Part shown: piece after piece, positions 1 to 7,218 of the stretch
How positions within the stretch are numbered: the stretch's first letter is position 1
Layout: every line of letters starts with the position of its first letter
Source of the DNA: CAYWEP01 sp964457405
Lineage (GTDB): Bacteria; Patescibacteriota; Microgenomatia; Levybacterales; UBA12049
Length of the DNA stretch: 41,881 bases
NCBI GenBank assembly: GCA_964457405.1
Contig: CAYWEP010000003.1
Coordinates: 1-41,881, forward strand
Direction of reading: 5' to 3'
The notes under the pieces: model-generated
What the model was told of the DNA's origin: nothing
What the model saw: the letters and a program-made list of their open reading frames with translations, nothing else
Databases searched by the model: none
Program-made: the position numbers and the translations under genes

Positions 1-31
1 ATCGGTAACAGAAATTTAATTACGGATCAAA

Positions 32-37
32 TATAAT
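32..37 (+). promoter_or_regulatory. Candidate -10 element (TATAAT)
   Basis: A perfect TATAAT lies 9 bases before the ATG at 47. No convincing -35 is visible at the right distance. If used, transcription would begin within 2-3 bases of the start codon, giving an almost leaderless mRNA, as at several other + strand genes here. In AT-rich DNA this could be chance. Confidence 0.35.
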
Positions 38-46
38 ATCAGAGTT

Positions 47-988
47 ATGAAACTAAATGATATGAAAATAGTTGTCACAGGAGGGGCTGGTTTTTTGGGC
101 AAATATGTTGTCCAGAAATTAAGGGAACATGGGGCAACAAATATTTCTGTGCCTTCACATAAATATTATGATTTAACAAAATGGGAAAATTGTCAAAAGA
201 TTTGTAATGGTACCGACATAATAATCCATCTGGCGGCATTAATTGGAGGTATTGGGTTTATTAATGAAAGACAAGGTGAAGTATTTTATAAAAACTTAAT
301 TATGGGAATTCAACTGATGGAAGCTGCAAGGATAAGTAAGGTAAAAAAATATGTGGCTATTGGAACTGTTTGTGAGTATCCTGAAAAAACTCATCGCCCG
401 TTCAAAGAAGATGATCTATGGAACGGGTATCCCGAAGAGACCACGGGGGCTTATGGAATGGCTAAAAAGATGGCGATTGTCCAGTCTAAAGCCTACAGGA
501 AGCAAGATGGTTTTAATGGTATAAATCTTTTACCAGTCAACCTTTATGGACCTGGTGATAATTTTGATAGAAAATCCGCACACGTAATTCCTGCTTTAAT
601 TAGAAAGGTCATTGCAGCAAAAAATAATGGTAAGAGCCAAGTTGAAGTTTGGGGCAGTGGACAAGCCACGAGAGAATTCTTATATGTGGAAGATGCTGCA
701 GAAGGAATTGTTTTAGCAACAGAAAAATATAATAGCGAGGAACCTGTTAATTTAGGAACCGGTATAGAAACTTCCATAAAGGATGTTGTAAAACTTATTA
801 TGGAAATTTCTGGATATAAAGGCAAGATTGTCTGGAATACTGCTCAGCCAGATGGACAGCCAAGAAGACAGCTGGATGTTTCAAAAGCAATGAAATCGTT
901 TGGATTTAAAGCTCAAGTCCATTTAAAAGAGGGGCTTAAAAAAACAATAAATTGGTATGAAAAAAATAATCACTCGAATGAAGAATAA
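47..988 (+). CDS. GDP-L-fucose synthase-like NAD(P)-dependent epimerase/reductase (extended SDR)
   Basis: This is an extended SDR with an N-terminal Rossmann fold: the glycine motif GGAGFLG is at residues 12-18 and the catalytic YGMAK (Y136, K140) is intact. GTVCEYP (106-112) sits where GDP-fucose synthases carry the S/T-x-C-x-YP active-site segment, and NLYGPGDNF is typical of that family. The family converts GDP-4-keto-6-deoxymannose to GDP-L-fucose by epimerisation and NADPH reduction; the exact substrate here is inferred. At 313 aa the length is normal. The start at 47 gives a 5-residue extension; an ATG at 62 would begin right at the first beta strand and is equally possible. The GT2 gene overlaps its 3' end. 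A cytoplasmic role in supplying a deoxysugar, possibly to the GT10 fucosyltransferase at 12399, fits. Confidence 0.8.
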   Translation: MKLNDMKIVVTGGAGFLGKYVVQKLREHGATNISVPSHKYYDLTKWENCQKICNGTDIIIHLAALIGGIGFINERQGEVFYKNLIMGIQLMEAARISKVKKYVAIGTVCEYPEKTHRPFKEDDLWNGYPEETTGAYGMAKKMAIVQSKAYRKQDGFNGINLLPVNLYGPGDNFDRKSAHVIPALIRKVIAAKNNGKSQVEVWGSGQATREFLYVEDAAEGIVLATEKYNSEEPVNLGTGIETSIKDVVKLIMEISGYKGKIVWNTAQPDGQPRRQLDVSKAMKSFGFKAQVHLKEGLKKTINWYEKNNHSNEE

Positions 989-1814
989 TCCACTTGTCTC
1001 CGTAAATATCAGAACCTTTAATTCTGGAAAAACTCTTGAAGATACTTTGAGATCTGTCAAGAGTCAGACATACTCCAGCATAGAACTTGTCATTTCTGAT
1101 GGGCACAGCAAAGACGATAGTGTATTAGTAGCTAAAAAATTTAATGCAAGGATAGATTACTCTGATAATTTAGGTGATGCTAGGCATCAAAATTTTTTAA
1201 ACAGCAAAGGTAAATACATAATATCTCTGGATTCTGATCAGATAATGGATAAAAAATTAATTGAGACGTGCGTGAATATCTGTGAAAAAAAAGGCACTGA
1301 TGCATTAATCATTTCTGAAAAGTCTATATTGGGAAAAAAATCATATCTAGAAAGTTTAATCGCTTACGACAAATTGCTTATTGATAAAAGTAGGGACATG
1401 GATATAACCTTCGGTGTCTTATGCCCTAGATTTTTCAGAAAGAAATTGTTGGAGAATGTAAAATGGCCAAAAGGCCTGGGAATATTTGACGACACAATTC
1501 TTTATTCGCAACTCTTAAAGAAAAGGGTAAAAATAGAGTATATTTCTAATCAATCAATAAGACATCATGAAATATATTCTTGGCAAGTACTATTTAAGAA
1601 GTTCTTTCGTTATGGAAAAAGTTATCCAACAACTTTTAAGCAGAATCCGACTATTATTGCAGCTCATTCCCTACCGAGAAGGACTTACTTTAATAAAATA
1701 GCCTTATCTAATCCAAAATATTTTTTTGGGCTAATTGCACTTTACTTCGTAAAAGCCACTGCAGCATTTTTAGGGGCTATCTCTTACTTTATGGGTATTT
1801 TTTTAAACAGATAA
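978..1814 (+). CDS. Family 2 glycosyltransferase with C-terminal membrane segment
   Basis: A GT-A fold inverting glycosyltransferase. The N-terminus (NPLVSVNIRTFNSG) is the first strand of GT2 enzymes, SDGHSKDDS follows, and SLDSDQ supplies the D-x-D metal/nucleotide site. The last 35 residues (from about YFFGLIALYF) are hydrophobic, enough for one or two membrane passes, so the enzyme probably sits on the inner face of the membrane and uses a lipid-linked acceptor. I chose the ATG at 978 because it lies just before the domain and overlaps the upstream SDR by only 11 bp; the ATG at 957 would add 7 residues and lengthen the overlap to 32 bp. It is translationally coupled to the SDR at 47. The sugar it transfers cannot be read from the sequence. 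Confidence 0.8.
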   Translation: MKNNPLVSVNIRTFNSGKTLEDTLRSVKSQTYSSIELVISDGHSKDDSVLVAKKFNARIDYSDNLGDARHQNFLNSKGKYIISLDSDQIMDKKLIETCVNICEKKGTDALIISEKSILGKKSYLESLIAYDKLLIDKSRDMDITFGVLCPRFFRKKLLENVKWPKGLGIFDDTILYSQLLKKRVKIEYISNQSIRHHEIYSWQVLFKKFFRYGKSYPTTFKQNPTIIAAHSLPRRTYFNKIALSNPKYFFGLIALYFVKATAAFLGAISYFMGIFLNR

Positions 1815-1832
1815 GCCGTGCCTGCTCGTTTT

Positions 1833-1925
1833 TTATTTTTTTGGATTTCTTAACTCGACAATAAAGTCGTAATTGATCTTCGAAAACTTACTTCCCCAAA
1901 TAACACGCGGCACGAAGTTACGCAT
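1833..1925 (-). pseudogene. Remnant of a gene whose 3' end matches the DUF5667-like gene at 17652
   Basis: Read on the - strand, the last 18 codons (FSKINYDFIVELRNPKK then TAA) nearly match the last codons of the protein at 17652-18215 (FSQINFDFIKELRNPKK). The final 26 bases (1831-1856 versus 17650-17675) are identical, while the codons before them differ mostly at silent positions, as expected of true coding homology. Upstream of the match the frame continues (MRNFVPRVIWG...) without similarity to the 17652 protein and runs into the 3' end of the SDR at 1952. It is too short to be a functional copy. I read it as a recombination scar or gene-decay leftover. It could instead be the tail of a different gene sharing only this C-terminus. 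Confidence 0.6.
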
Positions 1926-1951
1926 GAACAGTTTGCTAAATTTTAAACCAG

Positions 1952-2878
1952 CTATTGAAGTAGGTAATTATACGTTTTCTTTATTCCTTCTGGTAATGGA
2001 GTTTGAAGGGAAAAGTTAAATTCATCTTTAATTCTTCCTATATCCAATACTATTCTATCAACATCAAAATTTCTTTTTTTTAGTTTCTTAATATTCAATT
2101 TTAGTCCAGTTTGTCTTTCAATAAGTTTTAACAGGGTTAAAAGCTTTACTCCTTTTCCACTTCCGAGATTATAAAGATTATATCTATGACTCTTGACAAA
2201 ATTATCAGCAATAAAAGACGTCACATCCTTCACGTAAATAAAATCACGGGTTGTATTTCCGTAGATTTCTATAGTTTCGTTTTTTAGCGCTTTAGAAAGT
2301 ATGATTGGAATAACTCCTTGGCTCTTATGTGCTGATTTTCTTTCTCCATATACATTTGAGATCCTATATATAATGTAGTCGAGTGCATGGCGAATTTTAT
2401 GGTAGTGAAAAAATTGTTCAATAATTGATTTTCCTAGTGCATGAGGAGAGATTGGGTGTATCTTGTCTTCTTCATGCGCTCTACCTTTTGAATAGTGTCC
2501 ATAAATTGACCCTCCTGAAGAGGGAAAAATAATTTTCTTGATCTTTTTTTTTACACATATATCTAATAATTGAATTGCCGGTAACACGTTGAACTCAATT
2601 TCTTGTCGTAATCTATTTATTGATGATGCTGGATTACTTGAGGAGATAAAGTGAAATACATAGTCAATATTCTTCAAAGCTTTTTCTAAATCTTGCGCGT
2701 TTAAAAATTCTCCTGAAAAAATTTCAATGTGGTTTTTGACATGATCTAAGTTTTTTACTTTCCCATTTTTAAATCTTCCAAAGACTCGAATGTCATATCC
2801 TTTCCCAAGTAAATCATCTACCAAATGATTTCCCAAAAACCCATCCCCACCCAATATTAGACATTTCTGCATATACAT
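1952..2878 (-). CDS. NAD-dependent epimerase/dehydratase with atypical catalytic residue (His for Tyr)
   Basis: Extended SDR related to UDP-glucose 4-epimerase-type enzymes: glycine motif GGDGFLG (10-16), PSSGGSIYG (119-127) carrying the catalytic Ser segment, and YGERK after the sixth strand. The position of the catalytic Tyr in YxxxK is His146 (HALGK, K150 present). The codon is CAT, confirmed on the DNA. In the family the Tyr is the general acid/base, so either chemistry is altered or His substitutes for it. At 308 aa the length is normal and there is no frameshift. The start ATG at 2878 is followed by a second ATG two codons later. It is the last gene of a - strand group with the SDRs at 2902 and 3234. 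Confidence 0.75.
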   Translation of the reverse strand: MYMQKCLILGGDGFLGNHLVDDLLGKGYDIRVFGRFKNGKVKNLDHVKNHIEIFSGEFLNAQDLEKALKNIDYVFHFISSSNPASSINRLRQEIEFNVLPAIQLLDICVKKKIKKIIFPSSGGSIYGHYSKGRAHEEDKIHPISPHALGKSIIEQFFHYHKIRHALDYIIYRISNVYGERKSAHKSQGVIPIILSKALKNETIEIYGNTTRDFIYVKDVTSFIADNFVKSHRYNLYNLGSGKGVKLLTLLKLIERQTGLKLNIKKLKKRNFDVDRIVLDIGRIKDEFNFSLQTPLPEGIKKTYNYLLQ

Positions 2879-2901
2879 AAGAATTTTTAAATACTTGGTT
2901 T

Positions 2902-3215
2902 TTATAATTTTCTAGTATTGATATAATCTTCTAAANNNNNNNNNNNNNNNNNNNNNNNNNNNNNNNNNNNNNNNNNNNNNNNNNNNNNNNNNNNNNNNNN
3001 NNNNNNNNNNNNNNNNNNNNNNNNNNNNNNNNNNNATTTGCCCAAAACCGTTTGCTATTTCCATTAGCATTTATAAGTACATCAAATGTTGAACCTTTGT
3101 ATGAATTGTAGTTTTGTTTCGTAATTTCTAACACTAAAGATTCTTGTTGAAGGTATTTGACTAAATCAGTCCCTAATAATCCGTTTGCACCGATAATTGC
3201 AAGTTTTTTTTTCAT
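2902..3215 (-). CDS. SDR sugar-nucleotide reductase/epimerase, interrupted by assembly gap
   Basis: The N-terminal 60 residues (starting MKKKLAIIGANGLLG) are a Rossmann nucleotide-binding start of the SDR/RmlD-like type, with FDVLINANG as the fourth strand. The rest of the gene is hidden by 100 Ns. On the far side of the gap the same strand reads LEDYINTRKL and a TAA at 2902-2904, a plausible SDR C-terminus in another frame relative to the arbitrary gap length. I therefore take the gene to extend to 2902, which is inference. The stop of the upstream SDR (3234) is 18 bp away, indicating an operon. RmlD-like NADPH reduction of a 4-keto sugar is the most likely activity, but too little is visible to say. 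Confidence 0.55.
2936..3035. other. Assembly gap (100 N)
   Basis: Exactly 100 Ns, the conventional placeholder for a scaffold join of unknown length. It falls inside an SDR gene. Several tandem SDR genes here could have confused the assembler, so the true distance and even the adjacency of the two sides are uncertain. Confidence 0.99.
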
Positions 3216-3233
3216 CAGTAGTTGAGTGACATT

Positions 3234-4265
3234 CTACCGTGAAAGAAGTTGTTTCGCAAGTTTTTTTTGAACCTCATCTCTATTTTTAGTTTTGAAATAC
3301 CAATCAATTGTTGTATGTAAACCATCAATAAATCTAACTTTTGGTTCCCACCCAAGAAGTTTTTTTGCCAGCAAGTTACTGGCCACTCTATTTCTTGGAC
3401 CAGTGGGCATGTCAGGTAATAACTTGATTTTTGCTTTATGTCTTGTATATCTTAGTATCTCAGCAACCGCATCTAAAATTTTAATTCTTTCCATGGTTCC
3501 TAAATTCACAGCTGTACCATTGTCAAGTTTTTCAGCTGCTAAAATTACCCCATCTACAATGTCTGTTACATATGTCCAATTTCTTATTTGTGTACCGTCT
3601 CCCCAAACTTCAAAGGGGTTTTGCCGAGTGAACGCTCTTGCAATCATTGCAATAACCGCATGATCCTCTTTTCCTCTCGGACCATAGACTGTAAAAAATC
3701 TACATGAAGCAGTTTTGAGACCATACTCATCATGATAGGCGCGGAGCACCTTTTCTCCCATAAGTTTTGCATACCCATAAATATTATCGGAATCATAGGG
3801 AGGACCCACCAAATCTTCTGTCAAGAATATTTTTTTCATAGGATTTTTTTGCAAATAACTAGGGTAGACACAACCAGAAGAGGCAAAAACAACCTTTTCT
3901 ACTCCCTCTTTTAAAGCCTCCCAAAAAACTAAACCATCCATCATAAGATTTGTTGCCGGACCTGCCTGATGAAGATCAATATATCCTCTTCCCCCATGAT
4001 CTCCAGCAAAATGGATAACAATATCCACTCCTTTTACAGCCTCCCGTGCAACACCAGGCTCTCTTAAATCTGCAGTCTTAAATTCTATTTGTTTTTTTTG
4101 TAAGTGAGATTTTATATTTTCTTTTTTCCCAGATGAAAGATCATCTACCACTCTCACAGAACTTCCTAACTCAAAAAGTCTATTTACTAAATGAGAGCCA
4201 ATAAATGAGGCTCCTCCCGTAACTAAAACCTTTTTGTTCTTCCAATTAAATTTACGTTTTGCCAT
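3234..4265 (-). CDS. NAD-dependent sugar-nucleotide epimerase (GDP-mannose 3,5-epimerase/UDP-glucose 4-epimerase-like SDR)
   Basis: A full-length extended SDR: KVLVTGGASFIGSHL (glycine motif), ASSGCVYPSY (catalytic Ser with the C-x-YP segment seen in GDP-mannose epimerases and GDP-fucose synthases), YGYAK (intact YxxxK) and FFTVYGPRGKEDHAV. It should epimerise or reduce a nucleotide sugar in the cytoplasm; the substrate is not determined. A TTG at 4289 would add 8 residues, but I prefer the ATG at 4265: a good promoter has its -10 at 4280-4285, so transcription would start after the TTG. The gene heads a three-SDR - strand group (3234, 2902, 1952) and diverges from the glycosyltransferase at 4352. 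Confidence 0.8.
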   Translation of the reverse strand: MAKRKFNWKNKKVLVTGGASFIGSHLVNRLFELGSSVRVVDDLSSGKKENIKSHLQKKQIEFKTADLREPGVAREAVKGVDIVIHFAGDHGGRGYIDLHQAGPATNLMMDGLVFWEALKEGVEKVVFASSGCVYPSYLQKNPMKKIFLTEDLVGPPYDSDNIYGYAKLMGEKVLRAYHDEYGLKTASCRFFTVYGPRGKEDHAVIAMIARAFTRQNPFEVWGDGTQIRNWTYVTDIVDGVILAAEKLDNGTAVNLGTMERIKILDAVAEILRYTRHKAKIKLLPDMPTGPRNRVASNLLAKKLLGWEPKVRFIDGLHTTIDWYFKTKNRDEVQKKLAKQLLSR

Positions 4266-4279
4266 TCTTAATAGTAAAG

Positions 4280-4308
4280 ATTGTATCAATAATAACTTAA
4301 CTTGTAAA
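4280..4308 (-). promoter_or_regulatory. Promoter for the 3234-1952 SDR group
   Basis: On the - strand, TTTACA (4308-4303) and TACAAT (4285-4280) are separated by exactly 17 bases, a near-consensus sigma-70 arrangement. The predicted start lies about 8 bases before the ATG at 4265, so the leader is very short. The promoter is divergent from the extended -10 at 4311-4319. Confidence 0.65.
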
Positions 4309-4310
4309 TT

Positions 4311-4319
4311 TGTTATAAT
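4311..4319 (+). promoter_or_regulatory. Extended -10 promoter for the gene at 4352
   Basis: TGTTATAAT is a perfect extended -10 (TGn plus TATAAT). No good -35 is seen 17 bases upstream, as is common for extended -10 promoters. It would give a leader of about 26 bases to the ATG at 4352. A second TACAAT at 4327-4332 is a weaker alternative. Confidence 0.5.
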
Positions 4320-4351
4320 TGTATGCTACAATGAGATGAATTTTTTAGACT

Positions 4352-5308
4352 ATGAAAGTTGTTAAAAGAGTAACTGGTTATAAACAAGATCCTACTAGGT
4401 ACCTTGATTTTGAAAGATTTCAGAAAGAATGTGGCAACTTTGTTTTAATAGAGGCGGCATTTGAAGAATCATCTCAGTGGAATGAATATAATTTTACGAA
4501 AGAAGAATTTAATAATATACAAAAACAAAAAATTGTCCGATTAGATTTTGCCCAACCCACCCTCTTTTTTGTTGGTGATAATCCTGATCATTATGATCAT
4601 CAATTCTATAAAGTCTTTACCATATGCCCATATACTGCCAAATGGCTTAATAACAAACACGATAACAAAAAATATGTTCCGATTTTTTTTCCGTACAACG
4701 AAAAATTAATTCCCAAAAGGCAAAAAAAGAAGTATGATATCATATACGCTGGCCACATCCTCGCACCGGCAATACGTGAGTATGTTAACGTAATAAGTAA
4801 ATTTAATTATCGTCTCATTTCTAATTCCAAAAATCCTCTGGTAACTAATCACGGTGCTTCGTACACAGAAAAAATGAACCTTATTGCTCAATCAAAAATA
4901 ACTTTAGTTGCTAACGTACTTTATATAAGATACTACCAACTTTTCTATATTTGGAAGATACAAAACTACAAAAATAATGAAGCGTTTAAACTCGTTCCTA
5001 AATGGTATCAAATTAACAAATGGCTGAACAAGGAGATTTTAGTTCCACAATTGAAATCAAGACTCTTTGAAGCAGCATTCGGAAGATCTTTGATTCTTTG
5101 CAGAAGAGACCCTTTTAATATTGTAGAAAAGTATTTTGAACCAAGTAAGGAATTTGTTTATTTTGAACAGGATAAGTTAGTAGAAACTATTCAGCGTATT
5201 CTCGCGAACTTTAAATCATACGAAAAGGTTATTGATAGAGCCCATAAAAAAGCGATGAATAACTACACCACTAAAAAATTTGTTGAAAACTATTTAAAGA
5301 AAATATAG
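4352..5308 (+). CDS. Probable GT-B glycosyltransferase (CgeB/Glyco_trans_1_2-like)
   Basis: No strong N-terminal motif is recognised. The C-terminal third resembles the glycosyl transferases group 1 domain of the CgeB type: LKSRLFEAAFGRSLILCRRDP, then EPSKEFVYFEQDKLVETIQRIL and a closing YTTKKFVENYL helix, the pattern in which such enzymes place the donor-binding loop and terminal helices. KKKYDIIYAGH (about 125-135) is the start of the second Rossmann domain. There are no clear membrane segments. The next gene starts 2 bp after its stop, so the two form a pair that probably acts on the same glycan. Fold assignment is moderate and acceptor and donor are unknown. Confidence 0.55.
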   Translation: MKVVKRVTGYKQDPTRYLDFERFQKECGNFVLIEAAFEESSQWNEYNFTKEEFNNIQKQKIVRLDFAQPTLFFVGDNPDHYDHQFYKVFTICPYTAKWLNNKHDNKKYVPIFFPYNEKLIPKRQKKKYDIIYAGHILAPAIREYVNVISKFNYRLISNSKNPLVTNHGASYTEKMNLIAQSKITLVANVLYIRYYQLFYIWKIQNYKNNEAFKLVPKWYQINKWLNKEILVPQLKSRLFEAAFGRSLILCRRDPFNIVEKYFEPSKEFVYFEQDKLVETIQRILANFKSYEKVIDRAHKKAMNNYTTKKFVENYLKKI

Positions 5309-5310
5309 CT

Positions 5311-6285
5311 TTGAAAAAGTTTATAGTAATCACAACCATCTTTTCACCGACTGAAGCTGTAAAAAAATTTGCAAAGCATAAGGATTGGCAATTAATTGTT
5401 GTAGGAGACAGAAAGACACCTCATGGCTGGAAATTAAACAGTGCAACTTATTTATCTCCCAATCAACAGATGCGTCTTTTTCCAAAGCTGGCAAAAGATT
5501 TGCCCTGGGACTCGTACAGCAGAAAAAACATTGGCTATCTTTATGCCATAAGAGAAGGCGCAGATATCATTGTTGATACTGATGATGACAACATTCCTTA
5601 TGACGACTGGGGTAAAAATGTTACTTTTGAAGGTGAATTTAAAACTATAGTAAGTAACGGATTTGTAAATGTTTATAAATATTTTACAGATGAATTTGTT
5701 TGGCCAAGAGGGTACCCACTGAACAAATTGCTTGAAAAGAAAAAAGTGAGAATTGAGATAAAAAAACAAAAGATAGGAATTTGGCAGTTTCTAGCAGATG
5801 AAGAACCCGATGTGGACGCGATCTACAGATTGACTATAAATAAGAAGATTAGTTTTGCAAAAAACTCCCCCCTAGTTCTAGGAGAAAATGTTATTTGTCC
5901 AATCAATACTCAAAATACTTTTTTTACAAAAGAACTTTTTCCTTTGTTATTTCTTCCACCATTTGTAAGCATTCGGTTTGTTGATATCCTAAAAGGATTT
6001 GTTGCTCAACCACTTATGTGGCAATTAGGATATCATGCCGGGTTTGGCCCGGCTAGTGTTATGCAGAAACGCAACCCACATGACTATATGAAGGATTTTG
6101 AATTAGAAGTACCAATGTATGTTGATACAGAAAAAACAGTTTTTACTACAATAAAGGCAATAAATCCAAAACAAACGTTAACTCAAAATTTATTAAATGT
6201 TTATCACCGCTTAAGCATTGAGAAGATTGTCTCAAAAAAAACAGTAGTTGCACTCAAAACATGGTTAAAAGAAATTAATTACTGA
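5311..6285 (+). CDS. STELLO/DUF288-like glycosyltransferase
   Basis: The protein opens with a GT-A-like strand (KKFIVITTIFSPTEAVKKFA), then WQLIVVGDRKTP, YSRKNIGYLYAIREGADIIVDTDDDNIP and a conserved-looking WPRGYPL. This order matches the STELLO (DUF288) family, known from plant Golgi proteins and from scattered bacteria and eukaryotes; DTDDDN (89-94) would be the nucleotide-sugar/metal site. The start codon is TTG at 5311, 2 bp after the preceding TAG; no ATG is available nearby, and the beta strand starts at residue 3. It ends 11 bp before the convergent methyltransferase at 6297, with no room for a terminator. The sugar transferred is unknown. The family recognition is from memory of its motifs, so confidence is moderate. 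Confidence 0.6.
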   Translation: MKKFIVITTIFSPTEAVKKFAKHKDWQLIVVGDRKTPHGWKLNSATYLSPNQQMRLFPKLAKDLPWDSYSRKNIGYLYAIREGADIIVDTDDDNIPYDDWGKNVTFEGEFKTIVSNGFVNVYKYFTDEFVWPRGYPLNKLLEKKKVRIEIKKQKIGIWQFLADEEPDVDAIYRLTINKKISFAKNSPLVLGENVICPINTQNTFFTKELFPLLFLPPFVSIRFVDILKGFVAQPLMWQLGYHAGFGPASVMQKRNPHDYMKDFELEVPMYVDTEKTVFTTIKAINPKQTLTQNLLNVYHRLSIEKIVSKKTVVALKTWLKEINY

Positions 6286-6296
6286 CAAGATTAATT

Positions 6297-7145
6297 TTAC
6301 AGCAAGTTTTGTCTGTCAATTGAAGAATAGATATATTTATTATAAAGCTTGTGGTCAAAGATATGCATGACAAAAACCATATCACTCCACGCTGATTTAA
6401 CTGCTCTTTTATGAAACAAACCATTTATTTTGCAAATTTTGCGCTTTTTAAATTTTTTATTCGAAGAAAAACTTTGTTTATTGAATTCGGAAATTGCCAG
6501 TAACTCTCCTCCATACTCGGAATGTATTTCTTCATCAGTACCAATGACATCGTCAAAATAGCAAAAAATTCTTGGGAGCAATTTTGACTTCTCAGCTTCA
6601 AAAAGCAGAAATGCATCTTTTGTAGAAGTATAAAAATCAAGATCAAAAGCAATAAACCCAATAGGGGCAATTTTCTTTTTTATAAATCTAGGAATTGTTG
6701 AAGAAACATCTCCTATTATTAATTGTGTTGAATTTTTAATCTTTTTACGAAGAGTTGGCGCATCCATTTTATAAAAACCTTTTTCCCAAATATATGGTAA
6801 ATCTCTGTAGTCCAATGGAGCTGGTAAACCCGAACCCATATCAAAGCCGTAGACATCAATTTCTACTCCAGTGATTCTGGAGATTTGTTCTGCATGTTTC
6901 TCAAGGTTAATTAAGCCATGTCCACCTGCAACTCCAAACTCCATAGTTGAAATTCTTCTTATCCCCAATTTTTTTGCCTCATTTGCTGCTTGCAGCAAGC
7001 AATACCCATAATATGTCCTATCTAAACCATCAATATGTAACCTTAAAAGATAGAAGAAGGGAAAGGGAAATTTCCTGAGTAAATAAATGATTAAAAAAAT
7101 AGGATTAGTAATACCGATAAGTATTTCCCTTGATGTAAAAGCCAT
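6297..7145 (-). CDS. Class I SAM-dependent methyltransferase-like protein of polysaccharide loci
   Basis: The core contains EFGVAGGHGLINLE (SAM-binding motif I, about residues 66-79), VYGFDMGSGLP (motif II with acidic residue), QLIIGDVSSTIP and FIAFDLDFYTSTKDAF, which read as a TylF/MycF-like or cephalosporin-hydroxylase-like Rossmann methyltransferase. CYFDDVIG and EYGGELLAISEFN follow. The first 35 residues are hydrophobic with prolines and could associate with the membrane. The ATG at 7145 is 16 bases downstream of a TATAAT. It stands alone between two convergent or divergent modules. It probably methylates a sugar or glycan hydroxyl, but no substrate can be named. Confidence 0.6.
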   Translation of the reverse strand: MAFTSREILIGITNPIFLIIYLLRKFPFPFFYLLRLHIDGLDRTYYGYCLLQAANEAKKLGIRRISTMEFGVAGGHGLINLEKHAEQISRITGVEIDVYGFDMGSGLPAPLDYRDLPYIWEKGFYKMDAPTLRKKIKNSTQLIIGDVSSTIPRFIKKKIAPIGFIAFDLDFYTSTKDAFLLFEAEKSKLLPRIFCYFDDVIGTDEEIHSEYGGELLAISEFNKQSFSSNKKFKKRKICKINGLFHKRAVKSAWSDMVFVMHIFDHKLYNKYIYSSIDRQNLL

Positions 7146-7161
7146 AAAATTACGACTGCAT

Positions 7162-7167
7162 ATTATA
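7162..7167 (-). promoter_or_regulatory. Candidate -10 element for the methyltransferase at 6297
   Basis: On the - strand TATAAT lies 16 bases before the ATG at 7145. The hexamer 17 bases upstream (CATTCT) is poor, so only the -10 is supported. Confidence 0.35.
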
Positions 7168-7218
7168 AATGAAATATATTAAATAGAATGCACTCACAGA
7201 TAATATTTGCATGCTCAA

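Noticed and set aside
1815..1850. T-rich stretch after the GT2 stop as a rho-independent terminator
   Set aside because: No stable stem precedes the Ts, and the Ts are explained by the AAA codons and stop of the - strand gene remnant.
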